A model generated the notes under the pieces. The model searched no databases. It had not been told where the DNA came from and worked only from the letters and a program-made list of their open reading frames with translations. A stretch of DNA of 47,295 nt, taken from positions 1 to 47,295 of the forward strand of contig NZ_QKRB01000034.1 in the NCBI RefSeq assembly GCF_003233845.1. The letters run 5' to 3'. A program made the position numbers and the translations under genes. How positions within the stretch are numbered: position 1 is the stretch's first letter; the number at the start of each line of letters is the position of its first letter. Shown in pieces: positions 1-8,065 of this stretch. This DNA is from Paenibacillus sambharensis. Lineage in GTDB: Bacteria; Bacillota; Bacilli; Paenibacillales; Paenibacillaceae.

Positions 1-156
1 GAACCCTCACTGGCTTAAGCTGCCGATCGATTAAGCGAAGCGATCGGATCGCCGTGTCGAAGACTTAGCCAGTGCAGGGTTGTCTGCTGATTTCGCTTCC
101 TCGAAAAACCTCTGCAGACCAAGGGCCGTAAGGCCCGCAGCGTGAATACGGTGTTA
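1..156 (-). repeat. attC-like site 1 (cut by window edge)
   Basis: This is the right part of the first structured repeat. It has the CACTGGCTTAAG / CTTAGCCAGTG hairpin, the GTCTGC...GCAGAC hairpin, the GGGCC/GGCCC hairpin, then CGTGAATACGGTGTTA. The left TAACG end lies outside the window, so the array continues upstream. Strand is assigned so that the site follows a gene in gene direction. Confidence 0.75.
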
Positions 157-530
157 ACTGATGTCGACTCTTCTTCGAAATTGCTTCCTATTAATGTCTA
201 TAGTCCCTTGTCATCTTTTAGTTCTAGTATTTTTGTAATGTCTTGTAGCATTGTCGGTTCTTATAGGGGTTAGTCTTTATACTGGTTTCGTCTTTATACT
301 GGTTTCGTCTTTATACTGGTTTCGTCTTTATACTGGTTTCGTCTTTATACTGGTTTCGTCTTTATACTGGTTCGTCTTTATACTGATTTTAATCTTTATA
401 CTACATTGCTCTTTATGGTTTGTTGTCATGTCTAGCTTTTATGTTTCTCTGACTTGAAGTCTTAATCTTTGAAGTCTTAATCTTTGTAGTCATTTGCTTG
501 CCCTAAGCTCTATATCCAGTCGATTTCAGT
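157..530 (-). other. Non-coding cassette with tandem repeats
   Basis: This 374-bp segment lies between attC-like sites 1 and 2. Its ends are the cassette-type inverted repeat (GTTAACTGATGTCGACT on the left, the complement of GTTAACTGAAATCGACTGG on the right). Inside I see no convincing gene. A plus-strand 68-codon frame at 251-457 is just a translation of the tandem repeat, has no ribosome binding site and runs against the array. The segment could be a gene-less cassette, or encode an RNA from the minus strand. Confidence 0.6.
273..404. repeat. 17-bp tandem repeat (about 6-8 units)
   Basis: The unit GTCTTTATACTGGTTTC is repeated head to tail: five exact copies at 273-357, a 16-bp copy lacking one T at 358-373, then two decayed copies ending near 404. 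A second short tandem (TTGAAGTCTTAATCT) follows at about 454-490. The exact copies suggest recent slippage or a selected array. Confidence 0.9.
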
Positions 531-685
531 TAACGTTGTTGTATTCACGAACCCGAGAGGCTTAAGGTCCGCTAGGACCGGGTGGCTCCGCCACTTAGCC
601 TCGCAGGGTTGTCTGCTGAATCCGCTTCCTCGAAATGCCTCTGCAGACCAAGGGCCTTCAGGCCCGCCGCGTGAATACGGTGTTA
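531..685 (-). repeat. attC-like site 2
   Basis: A complete site from TAACG to GTGTTA. The outer stem is TATTCACG/CGTGAATA. The first hairpin is of the CCGAGAGGC/GCCTCGC class rather than CACTGGC, followed by GTCTGC..GCAGAC and GGGCC..GGCCC hairpins. Confidence 0.8.
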
Positions 686-692
686 GCTGAAG

Positions 693-1469
693 TTAACCCT
701 TCTTCTCGAATGCGCCCACAAGCCTTAATAGATGTCCTACCTGATTCATATAATTGTCAACTTCATATCCGGTTGGTACATACGCAGAGTGTACTACTTT
801 GTTTCTTAATGCTTTTATTGAACTTAATAGATAATCTAATTTTTCTTTGTCAACACCTTTTCGTTCTCCTAAAATAATCAATGCCTTATGCATTCCTTTT
901 ACTTGTTGATCCTTTTCTATTATTGCCGATGAAATGTGTTCTAGAATTGTGTATGCCCTGATGACTTTCTCAATAGAGCTTCCGATGTCCTTTGTAGATT
1001 TAAGATCAAGTCGAATATCCGGAATCTCGAATTCAGGGGTTCCTTCCATGAGGTTAATATATTTTTGAGGTAGTACTTCTCTAAAATCTAGTGATAGCTC
1101 TTGAACTGCAAAACGCTTGAAAAACAAATATGCAAAATTGATAAAGAATTGTGTTGTAAAATTATCTGGAGTCAATCCCTTATGTTGAATTGTATTTCTC
1201 AAATCGTGAATCTCTTGTATTCTTGGTTTTTCTGGAATATTTATATCAGATTTTTCTAAACTACTTAGAGATTCATGCAATGATAATGTTTGTCCATCTT
1301 GTTTATATATCCCCTTACCCATCAAGACAACTTTTTCTTTTAATATTAGTTCGATTGCATGGTCAACATGCAATATAGCAAATTTTCTACTTCTTGGAGT
1401 ACCATCAAAATGGTGTTCAATTCCATGTTGAAATGATTCAATAGCATGTGCGAGCATTGGTGACATCAT
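693..1469 (-). CDS. Double-HEPN-domain protein
   Basis: A 258-residue, all-helical-looking protein with two copies of the HEPN signature R-x4-H: LRNTIQH near residue 90 and LRNKVVH near residue 222. HEPN domains with Rx4-6H are typically RNases in toxin-antitoxin, abortive-infection or stress systems; I infer a similar role here, and the exact family is not recognised. The N-terminal part (RSRKFAILHVDHAIELILKE) resembles the helical bundle of HEPN-like DUFs. The start is ATG at 1469, just inside the cassette, with a weak GAGAG upstream. The last codons and the TAA stop lie within the conserved cassette end, so the C-terminus is partly written by the cassette boundary. No partner antitoxin gene is present in the same cassette. 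Confidence 0.7.
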   Translation of the reverse strand: MMSPMLAHAIESFQHGIEHHFDGTPRSRKFAILHVDHAIELILKEKVVLMGKGIYKQDGQTLSLHESLSSLEKSDINIPEKPRIQEIHDLRNTIQHKGLTPDNFTTQFFINFAYLFFKRFAVQELSLDFREVLPQKYINLMEGTPEFEIPDIRLDLKSTKDIGSSIEKVIRAYTILEHISSAIIEKDQQVKGMHKALIILGERKGVDKEKLDYLLSSIKALRNKVVHSAYVPTGYEVDNYMNQVGHLLRLVGAFEKKG

Positions 1470-1513
1470 TTAAAATCGCTCTCTTCTTTTATAGATTTTG
1501 GGTTAATTTCAGC

Positions 1514-1678
1514 TAACGTTATTGTATTCACGACGTCGATCCCCCTTAGATAGCTCCTATCTTAGGGGGATCGATGTGTCCGGCTGCTCCTGCTTCCCCG
1601 AAACTGAAATGCCTCTCCGAATCACTTCTAACTCCTGCCGGACCGAGGGCGGATGCCCGATGCGTGAATATGGTGTTA
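1514..1678 (-). repeat. attC-like site 3 (variant)
   Basis: Same TAACG...GTGTTA ends and TATTCACG/CGTGAATA outer stem. The first hairpin is replaced by a different long stem, GATCCCCCTTAGATAG against CTATCTTAGGGGGATC (1538-1573). The second hairpin is TCCGGC..GCCGGA. Confidence 0.75.
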
Positions 1679-1723
1679 TATGCTGTCGTGGCCTTCTTGA
1701 GTTACTTTCATAATTGCATTTTC

Positions 1724-2230
1724 TTATCTCGTCCAAATCACTTCATCATTATTATTGTGTATATTTACTTTTGTCTTATCGATGTTAGTTGATTTACCTG
1801 TCGGATGATCAATAATATAAGCAGCTTCACCGTTCATTGAAATATTTACAAGACTACTGTCTTCAAACACTATTTCCATCTTCGTACCCTGCTCAATAAT
1901 TTCGTTTCGATATATCACTATTCCGATAAAAGGTGATTGTTGTGTTACAGCAGTTATATCTATCCCTTCTGGATCACCATCCCAAAAGCTACCAAGATAT
2001 TGTGGTTTATTGCTATTTAATATTGCTAGACTAAAGACCGAACCTACCCCCAAAATAATTGCATGATCAAAATATTGTTTCTTTGCTAGAACATTTAAGC
2101 TCTTAGACTCAATAAAGTCCTGCAGTTCTACCTCTGTTGGGGTTCTACTAGTAATTGGTTTAGAACTACTACATCCAACTACACTAAAAAGAGTAGCCAT
2201 TAAAATTATTAGTTTTAACTTAGATCTCAT
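1724..2230 (-). CDS. Small lipoprotein of unknown function
   Basis: A 168-residue protein. It starts with a positively charged, hydrophobic leader and a lipobox ending VVGC at Cys20, so it should be lipid-anchored on the outer face of the membrane. A short hydrophobic stretch (AIILGVGSVFSLAIL) follows near residue 57. The rest is beta-rich with no motif I recognise. The ATG at 2230 has AAGAGTGA upstream. It is the only gene of its cassette, whose ends are the matching inverted repeat GTTATATGC..GTCGTGGC. Confidence 0.65.
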   Translation of the reverse strand: MRSKLKLIILMATLFSVVGCSSSKPITSRTPTEVELQDFIESKSLNVLAKKQYFDHAIILGVGSVFSLAILNSNKPQYLGSFWDGDPEGIDITAVTQQSPFIGIVIYRNEIIEQGTKMEIVFEDSSLVNISMNGEAAYIIDHPTGKSTNIDKTKVNIHNNNDEVIWTR

Positions 2231-2273
2231 GGTTTCACTCTTTGCTTTTTATTTTTGTTGCCACGATTGCATA

Positions 2274-2434
2274 TAACGTTTAGACATTCACGAATCCTCA
2301 CTGCCTTAAGTGACCGAAGGGAACGGCCGCGATGCGGTTAGGCAGTGCAGGGTTGTCCGCCTGATTCTCATCCTCGAAAACCCTCGGGCGGACCAAGGGG
2401 CGCGACAGCGACCCGAAGCGTGAATGCGGTGTTA
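2274..2434 (-). repeat. attC-like site 4
   Basis: A complete site. Outer stem CATTCACG/CGTGAATG; first hairpin CACTGCCTTAAG..GGTTAGGCAGTG with an inner GACCGAAGGGAACGGCCGC arm; second hairpin GTCCGCCTG/CGGGCGGAC. Confidence 0.8.
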
Positions 2435-2457
2435 TCTGATGTCGAACACTTCTTCGA

Positions 2458-2955
2458 TTACGCTTGCAGGTCTATACCAGCTTCTTTAAGAGCCATGAAA
2501 TAAACCATTTTGTCGTGCTCTGCATATTCATCTTCAACAAATTTCTTGTATTGAAGTCGCTTATCCATACTGATATTTTTAAATGTACCAATCAGGTCAT
2601 TATGATAAATAAGATTCTTTAAGGACGATATTGTGGTAGTATAAATACTCGGATAATCCCGTTTTGTCCTGTCCATCAACTCTATAAAATGGTCCATGTA
2701 ACATTCAAAATTGTGACATTCATATTCTTCTATGCCCGTGCAGAATGGGAAACCACTTCCATCTTCCCATTCACAAAGCAACCCAAAAAAGGCAAGTAAT
2801 GACCCAGATCTAAATCTTTCATTTGGATCTCCAAAATGCAAATAAAATGGATAGAGCAACTCACTACACCATGGAAAATCAATAATGCCCCCTTCTTCGT
2901 TAACGCAATAATGAAGGTGGTCTATGACTTGATTAATATTAAGTTCACTTTTCAT
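2458..2955 (-). CDS. Hypothetical cassette protein, 165 aa
   Basis: An acidic, aromatic-rich soluble protein starting MKSELNINQVIDHL, with no family I recognise. Five or more cysteines (CVNEEGG, WCSEL, LLCEWE, FCTGIEEYECHNFECYM) are clustered in the first two thirds, but not in a clear zinc-finger spacing. I placed the start at 2955 rather than the longer frame at 3000. GGGGAGAG stands 6 nt upstream of this ATG, while the longer frame would begin inside the attC-like site. Single gene in its cassette; the stop is inside the conserved TTCTTCGAT cassette-end block. Confidence 0.6.
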   Translation of the reverse strand: MKSELNINQVIDHLHYCVNEEGGIIDFPWCSELLYPFYLHFGDPNERFRSGSLLAFFGLLCEWEDGSGFPFCTGIEEYECHNFECYMDHFIELMDRTKRDYPSIYTTTISSLKNLIYHNDLIGTFKNISMDKRLQYKKFVEDEYAEHDKMVYFMALKEAGIDLQA

Positions 2956-2986
2956 TTTTCTCTCCCCGCAATTGTTCGATTTCAGA

Positions 2987-3145
2987 TAACGTTCCCGCAT
3001 TCACGAACCCTCACCGACTTAAGTGACCGAAGGGAACGGCCGCGATGCGGTTAGTCGGTGCAGGGTTGTCGCCTGGATCCACTCCCCCGAAATCCCTCTG
3101 GCGACCAAGGGACTCGGAGAGGCCCGCAGCGTGAATGCATTGTTA
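2987..3145 (-). repeat. attC-like site 5
   Basis: A complete site. CACCGACTTAAG..GTTAGTCGGTG first hairpin (compensated change relative to CACTGCC), GTCGCCTG..GGCGAC second hairpin. The distal part reads GAATGCATTGTTA, a departure from the usual GAATRCGGTGTTA. Confidence 0.8.
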
Positions 3146-3185
3146 TATGAAGTCAATGCCTCCCTGATTTAGCAATCAAAATTTG

Positions 3186-4187
3186 TTATATTTCTTGTAA
3201 ATTTTTTTTCAAGTACTCAAATATTCCTGATGAGATCTCTTTGTTAATCTTTAAGGATAGATTATTTATTTCCATGTAAGTGTTTAGATTAATGTAGTTC
3301 TGTTCTACGAATTGACCTAAGTCATTTTTGTCGAATTCAACTAAATAACCTCTATCCTTTTCGTATATATTGATTTTCTTACAGAAGGAATGCATTAACA
3401 ATGTTATTCCAGCACTCTTTTTTTGTGTATTCAAAAAGTAAAACCACGGTATTCCTATTTCTATAGAGTTTTTTAACCAAGTCATTATTTCTGGTATTTG
3501 AAAAATCTCTCGGTCATCTTCATCATATTCCGGAAAAAATATATCTAATGTCGACCTAGATTTTATTAACATATCTTTATTCTTTGATAATCGTTCAATA
3601 AAGCTAGTTAAATATTCATAGCTTCCTGTAAGTATCTCATTTTTAGGAATTGCTACGATTCTAAATTTGGAATCGTGAAGGAGACCGTCAATTGCCCAGT
3701 TTAATTTAATTTGTTCTTCGTAATCAACAATAGGACCTGAAGTTTGAAATAGTTCATATATAAAATTACTTGTAAGTAAATTTCCTTTTGGTACTTCCAT
3801 CCACCAACCATTAGCACCATATGGTGATGTTTTATCTAATTCGAACTGGACCCAGTGCATGCGTTTAAAACCCTCATCCATTATGACAATATATACTGGA
3901 GACTGGCTATTTAAATAGTAGTTTAAATGTTTGTTCTCGCCAATGAACTTATATCCTCCATTAGTTTGTGATTTAAAAAAAGAATTTCCATGCTTCAATT
4001 GAATACCTATAAGTCTTCCTGTTACATATTCATTTTCTACTAGTTCAATATATCCATCAATTCCAAAATCGTTTTCTTGGTTAATAGGGTGATATATACA
4101 ATTAAGTTCTGAATTAACAAAATGTTGAAAGAATGTTTGCCCAATGCTTCCTATTAATTGATTCTTATTTCTTTTTGGAAATGTCAT
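3186..4187 (-). CDS. DUF4365-like, PD-(D/E)xK nuclease-fold protein
   Basis: About 333 residues. The N-terminal part carries the DUF4365 pattern: an R/K-N-Q-L-IGSIGQTFFQHFV helix, then NQENDFGIDGYIE and GRLIGIQLKHG. The D...QxK residues are in the spacing of a PD-(D/E)xK active site, so DNA cleavage is a reasonable inference. The C-terminal 200 residues are unrecognised. Such domains are common in defence genes. The open frame extends to an ATG at 4226, but that codon sits inside the inverted repeat (GTTATATGAAACC). The ATG at 4187 has GGGAGA about 10 nt upstream and is preferred. Sole gene of its cassette. Confidence 0.6.
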   Translation of the reverse strand: MTFPKRNKNQLIGSIGQTFFQHFVNSELNCIYHPINQENDFGIDGYIELVENEYVTGRLIGIQLKHGNSFFKSQTNGGYKFIGENKHLNYYLNSQSPVYIVIMDEGFKRMHWVQFELDKTSPYGANGWWMEVPKGNLLTSNFIYELFQTSGPIVDYEEQIKLNWAIDGLLHDSKFRIVAIPKNEILTGSYEYLTSFIERLSKNKDMLIKSRSTLDIFFPEYDEDDREIFQIPEIMTWLKNSIEIGIPWFYFLNTQKKSAGITLLMHSFCKKINIYEKDRGYLVEFDKNDLGQFVEQNYINLNTYMEINNLSLKINKEISSGIFEYLKKNLQEI

Positions 4188-4227
4188 CTTCTGAATATCT
4201 CCCATCGTAATTTGCATTGGTTTCATA

Positions 4228-4403
4228 TAACGTGCATGTATTCACGAACCCTCACTGGCTTAAGCTGCCGATCGATTAAGCGAAGTGATCGGATCGACGG
4301 GTCGAAGATTTAGCCAGTGCAGGGTTGTCCGCTGAAATACATCCCTGCCAAATACTTCTCGAGGACCGAAGGCCGTTAGGCCTTAAGCGTGAATGCGGTG
4401 TTA
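4228..4403 (-). repeat. attC-like site 6
   Basis: A complete site with the CACTGGCTTAAG..TTAGCCAGTG hairpin and an inner CCGATCG..GTGATCGG arm. The second hairpin is weaker than in other copies (GTCCGCTG against GAGGAC). Confidence 0.8.
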
Positions 4404-4441
4404 TGCGTAGTTAATGCCCTCTTCGAATCTACTGGTTAAAT

Positions 4442-4822
4442 CTAGTCTGTCTCATAAAATGTCCATTCATCACCTCGACCGAATCTATCCTTTGCATGGA
4501 CATCATTTACTATCTTTGTAGCAAGATATTCAGCCGATTTGACAACACCTTCAATTTCATATGTAATGGTATATCGAATTAGATTGTTCTCATCCTTCCT
4601 TTCAATTTCAAGTACTTTTCCACCTTTGGATTTTATTACTCGTTCAATCTCTTGTTTATGTACATCATTCAAGTACTTAGTAACTGGAACTATTAGTATT
4701 GCCACAGATACTATAGTGAAAATTATAGGAACTACCATAAACTTTTTGTTAACCATTCCGACAAAAATAGATGTGAATAACCCAACAATAAACACTAAAA
4801 TCATAACTTTGACCCATATCAT
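4442..4822 (-). CDS. Two-TM small membrane protein
   Basis: 126 residues. Two hydrophobic helices (about residues 4-23 and 29-49) are followed by a charged C-terminal domain containing GGKVLEIERKDENN and RYTITYEIEGVVKSAEY, probably a small beta-rich domain. The ATG at 4822 has GGGAG 9 nt upstream. Function unknown. Sole gene of its cassette, whose ends pair as GTTATGCGTARTTAATGC. Confidence 0.65.
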   Translation of the reverse strand: MIWVKVMILVFIVGLFTSIFVGMVNKKFMVVPIIFTIVSVAILIVPVTKYLNDVHKQEIERVIKSKGGKVLEIERKDENNLIRYTITYEIEGVVKSAEYLATKIVNDVHAKDRFGRGDEWTFYETD

Positions 4823-4884
4823 TTAGTTGGTCTCCCTAGTAACAACTTTTAAAGTCTTTCGATCAGACTTGCATTAATTACGCA

Positions 4885-5065
4885 TAACGTCTCTTGCATT
4901 CACGAACCTTCACTGGCTTAAGTTGCCGATCGATTAAGCGAAGCGAGCGGATCGCCGTGTCGAAGACTTAGCCAGTGCAGGGTTGTCCGCCTGTCCCAGC
5001 TTCCTCGAAAACCCTCAGGCGGACCAAGGGACGCGATAGCGGCCCGCAGCGTGAATGCGGTGTTA
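4885..5065 (-). repeat. attC-like site 7 (best-folded copy)
   Basis: A complete site of 181 bp. Outer stem GCATTCACG/CGTGAATGC; AACCTTCACTGGC/GCCAGTGCAGGGTT; GTCCGCCTG/CAGGCGGAC; and a GGG..GGCCC arm. This gives a four-way, cloverleaf-like fold. A 61-codon minus frame at 4918-5103 is an accident of this repeat. Confidence 0.85.
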
Positions 5066-5110
5066 TAAGATGTCAGCGCCATCTTCGAGATACCTAAAAA
5101 CATTTCCTAA

Positions 5111-5773
5111 TTACTCTTCCTCAGTTATTGGCCTTCTTAATTTTTTATTCTTTGAAAAATATAAGTAATCCTCGATCCTTTCCAATCCTTCTTCGTCTAT
5201 TTTAGAATACTCAGACCCTAATAACTCCAATATTCTCTCTCTTGATGGATAATTTACGGTATTTATATATTCACTTCTAACATCAAACAATAGCTGAATT
5301 TCTTTACTATCAACCTTTAATTTTGAAAAATAACCAACTACCCAGCTATAAAGATCCCATGTATGTAACCTATAAAAATCCGCTTGTTCCTTCTGCAATG
5401 GTTCATACTTTAGTCCTAATGATTCTGCAACTCTATCCAGTTCGTACTTTGCGTCCAATTTCCTTTGAATCTCTGCAACACCAGCCGAATACCTCATTGC
5501 ATGGCTAATTGAATGTAATGTTTCAGCAATTATTGGTGCCGCAACTGTTTTTAGTGCATCAATAGTTGCATATGCTTCTTCTGTTGCTTTCTCAACTTTC
5601 TTAAGTTGGGCTTCAAAACCTGCACCTTTAAAGAATTCAAATTTATCCATGTTAATGAATGTTATAGCTAATGCACTAGCTACAACTGATATCCCCATCT
5701 CGGTTGGTCTTCCAGTAAATCCAAAATACATTGCCGGACCCATTATTATGATAATGTATATAAAATTCTTCAT
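5111..5773 (-). CDS. Membrane-anchored coiled-coil protein
   Basis: 220 residues. An N-terminal hydrophobic region (residues 3-40, probably two short helices: FIYIIIIMGPAMYFG and GISVVASALAITFI) is followed by a helical, coiled-coil-prone stretch (FEAQLKKVEKATEEAYATIDALK) and a soluble helical C-terminus ending in RRPITEEE. No known domain recognised. GGGAGG lies 8 nt before the ATG. Sole gene of its cassette (ends pair as GTTATAAGA..GTCAGCGC). Confidence 0.65.
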   Translation of the reverse strand: MKNFIYIIIIMGPAMYFGFTGRPTEMGISVVASALAITFINMDKFEFFKGAGFEAQLKKVEKATEEAYATIDALKTVAAPIIAETLHSISHAMRYSAGVAEIQRKLDAKYELDRVAESLGLKYEPLQKEQADFYRLHTWDLYSWVVGYFSKLKVDSKEIQLLFDVRSEYINTVNYPSRERILELLGSEYSKIDEEGLERIEDYLYFSKNKKLRRPITEEE

Positions 5774-5824
5774 GTAAAACCTCCCGGATTATGGCTGGTT
5801 TATCGTTTTTGCGCTGATTTCTTA

Positions 5825-5977
5825 TAACGTTTGTGTTTACGAACCCGAGAGGCTTAAGGCGACCAACGGGAGCCGGGTCGAAGACTTAGCCTCGCAGGGT
5901 TGTCCGGCTGCACCCACTCCCCAGACCACTCTCCTGCCGGACCGAGGGCGTCAGTCCGAAGCGTGAACACGGTGTTA
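5825..5977 (-). repeat. attC-like site 8
   Basis: A complete site with outer stem GTTTACG/CGTGAAC, the CCGAGAGGC/GCCTCGC first hairpin class (as in site 2), and TCCGGC..GCCGGA second hairpin (as in site 3). Confidence 0.8.
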
Positions 5978-6001
5978 TACGAAGCCCAAGACTTCTTTGA
6001 A

Positions 6002-6601
6002 TCATCTTACAGCATCTACGATTCTAATTAATTCTGTAAAATTCATTAGTTCTGGACTGTTAACATTGTTGAGATTAAAGAATTCTGTATTTCCTATTTT
6101 CGAAACAGCATCATATTCTCCAATTAATGAGTCAAGAAGAATGAAGTACATATTTACATAGTGATGTCTATTATCTTCTTCAAACCTGATGTATACCTCG
6201 AGATCAATATAATGCCCTCTGTTTTGATATGTAAAATAAACATCATTATAGCCCAGAGAGTCCTCACCCATGTTTACTTTTATTCCTTTAGAATCCATTC
6301 TGGGTCTAAAAGGAATGACAACCCAGTCTCTTAGTGGCGGAGCTGCGTCACACAAAGAGATTACATTATCAAATGAGTCCGCAATACCGTCTGCTGAAAT
6401 AATTAACTCTCTCTTTTGTTCTGGATTATTGCTAATCTCGAACGTCAAGTTCTCATCAATTTCTTTGAGCTTTAAACTCAAATTATCAAAAAGTAATTCC
6501 TTATTTGTCTCAAAGTTATTATGAAAATACGATTCATTACTTTCAAACCACTTCCAGAAAGTAGCATAAGGATCTTTCTTCTTAAATAGATCTAAAATCA
6601 T
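6002..6601 (-). CDS. Conserved hypothetical cassette protein, 199 aa
   Basis: A soluble protein opening MILDLFKKKDPYATFWKWFESNESYF. The FWKWF start, an ELIISADG motif and a WVVIPFRPRM motif recall a widespread family of small bacterial proteins (similar to DUF695-type entries), but I cannot name it with confidence. No catalytic motif or membrane segment is visible. GAGGAT precedes the ATG by 6 nt. Sole gene of its cassette, which has one of the clearest end pairs (GTTATACGAARCCCAAGA). Confidence 0.6.
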   Translation of the reverse strand: MILDLFKKKDPYATFWKWFESNESYFHNNFETNKELLFDNLSLKLKEIDENLTFEISNNPEQKRELIISADGIADSFDNVISLCDAAPPLRDWVVIPFRPRMDSKGIKVNMGEDSLGYNDVYFTYQNRGHYIDLEVYIRFEEDNRHHYVNMYFILLDSLIGEYDAVSKIGNTEFFNLNNVNSPELMNFTELIRIVDAVR

Positions 6602-6629
6602 TTGTTATCCTCTTTTCTTGGGTTTCGTA

Positions 6630-6804
6630 TAACGTTCTTGTATTCACGAACCCTCACTGGCTTAAGCTGCCAAGCAATCAAGCGAAGCGATAAGATCGAC
6701 GGGTCGAAGACTTAGCCAGTGCAGGGTTGTCTGTTAATTCCGCTTCGTTTAAAATGCCTCTGCAGACCAAGGGCCGCCAGGCCCGCAGCGTGAATACGGT
6801 GTTA
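6630..6804 (-). repeat. attC-like site 9
   Basis: A complete site: TATTCACG/CGTGAATA, CACTGGCTTAAG/TTAGCCAGTG, GTCTGTTAAT..GCAGAC (partly decayed second hairpin), GGGCCGCCAGGCCC. It ends GTTAGGC, a perfect match to the GTTRRRY integron core. Confidence 0.8.
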
Positions 6805-6892
6805 GGCGAAGTTGCTTGCTTCTTTGAATAACCTATAGAGTTACAAATGTCCCTTCTATTCCATTAGCAAAAAAAGGAAACTCAATAATTCT

Positions 6893-6942
6893 GGGACCGA
6901 GGCCACATTCCGCCGATGTGTGAATAAATAAGGCGAAGTTGC
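6893..6942 (-). repeat. Remnant of an attC-like right half
   Basis: GGGACCGAGGCC...CCGATGTGTGAATAAATAAGGCGAAGTTGC resembles the last 50 bp of an attC-like site, with the final GTTA lost, followed by the same GGCGAAGTTGC that follows intact site 9 about 140 bp away. It looks like a decayed duplicate end. The 6805-6892 interval between the two holds no gene. Confidence 0.55.
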
Positions 6943-6944
6943 AC

Positions 6945-8027
6945 TTAACTCCAGTAAGAAAATCCTGCGAATAAATGTCTCTTGTTATATAGCCTATCTA
7001 ATACAAGATTAGGGACAACACGTTCAACAGCAATCATAAAATTCGTAATTAGAGATCTATACTTATCATGTTCCCCATCTATGAGTTCTCTCCATAGTGC
7101 TGGTCTATACCTGACCCATATACTAATGTGGTATAACAACATAAAATCAAGTAGTAACACATCATTGATGCCATGAAGTGGCTTCACATAGCATGTCTGT
7201 GACAATACGCTTGAATGTGTCTGTTTATTTACAATTAAGTTCTTATCAATTTTTGTTATTGTTTTTATACCTTGTTCACCATATTCATCATAGTTACATA
7301 ATGAAATGGAATCATCCCAGCCCAAAATATCGTAAACGTCTTCAAAAGCAATGTACTCAGAATTCTTCTGGAATTTCACTTCGATCTCGGGATGATCTGG
7401 ATGATTTAGAGCATTGTAGGCAAGGTATCTAGGTTGTTCATTGAATAACTCTATAAACATCCCACTAATCTCTGGAATTCTACTTACAAGATCCTTAAAA
7501 GAGATGATTTTTTGTGCATCAGCACCATTAACTAAATCACTAAATGTATTGTATCTTGTGGAGATTCCAATATCACGGACAACATAACCAAAAATACTTA
7601 GGAATTTTGCAAAGAATCCGTTGGTTAGTATAATAATATATTCCGATTCTGGAAATACACCTTCGTTTACATAAGATTTCAAACCATGTCCATATTTCGT
7701 GTATTCCTCAATACTCTTTAATGAGAGCGGATTTTCAATCTTGGTTATTAATAAAGCTTTTAATAAACTGAATGTTCCATAATAATAGGCTAAGCTCGCA
7801 GATGTAATGTTACCTTCAATTTTTGTATTAAAATATTCTCTAGCACTCCGAATACAAAATGCTAGCCCCCTTGACTTCTCCTCAAGAATATCGTCCTCAA
7901 GTTGTATTCCTTGTTCTTCAGCTCTTCTTTTGATAAAGGTAGTTGCACCAGTTACGCTAGCTAGTACATCTAATCTATTCCATAAGTGCCTGATGGGTTC
8001 TTCGGTTGGGATCCTTTCATACCTCAT
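6945..8027 (-). CDS. YaaC-like protein
   Basis: 360 residues starting MRYERIPTEEPIRHLWNRL. The pattern AREYFNTK...SLAYYYGTFSLLKALLI followed by YGHGLKS matches the YaaC-like family (Bacillus YaaC; function unknown) as I know it. The protein is soluble and mostly helical in its first half. I moved the start from 8099 to 8027, because GGAGG lies 8 nt upstream and the longer frame runs out of the neighbouring repeat. Sole gene of its cassette. Family assignment is from pattern memory only. Confidence 0.6.
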   Translation of the reverse strand: MRYERIPTEEPIRHLWNRLDVLASVTGATTFIKRRAEEQGIQLEDDILEEKSRGLAFCIRSAREYFNTKIEGNITSASLAYYYGTFSLLKALLITKIENPLSLKSIEEYTKYGHGLKSYVNEGVFPESEYIIILTNGFFAKFLSIFGYVVRDIGISTRYNTFSDLVNGADAQKIISFKDLVSRIPEISGMFIELFNEQPRYLAYNALNHPDHPEIEVKFQKNSEYIAFEDVYDILGWDDSISLCNYDEYGEQGIKTITKIDKNLIVNKQTHSSVLSQTCYVKPLHGINDVLLLDFMLLYHISIWVRYRPALWRELIDGEHDKYRSLITNFMIAVERVVPNLVLDRLYNKRHLFAGFSYWS

Positions 8028-8065
8028 CGAACAAACCTCCATATATTTATTTAAGCAATTTCGCC

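Noticed and set aside
251-457. Plus-strand ORF SLYTGFVFILV repeat
   Set aside because: It is a translation of the 17-bp tandem repeat, without a binding site and on the strand opposite to all array genes.
635-877. Plus-strand ORF of 80 codons
   Set aside because: It starts inside an attC-like site, opposes the HEPN gene and lacks a binding site.
4918-5103. Minus-strand ORF of 61 codons
   Set aside because: It is a reading of attC-like site 7 itself; similar frames appear in other copies by sequence identity.
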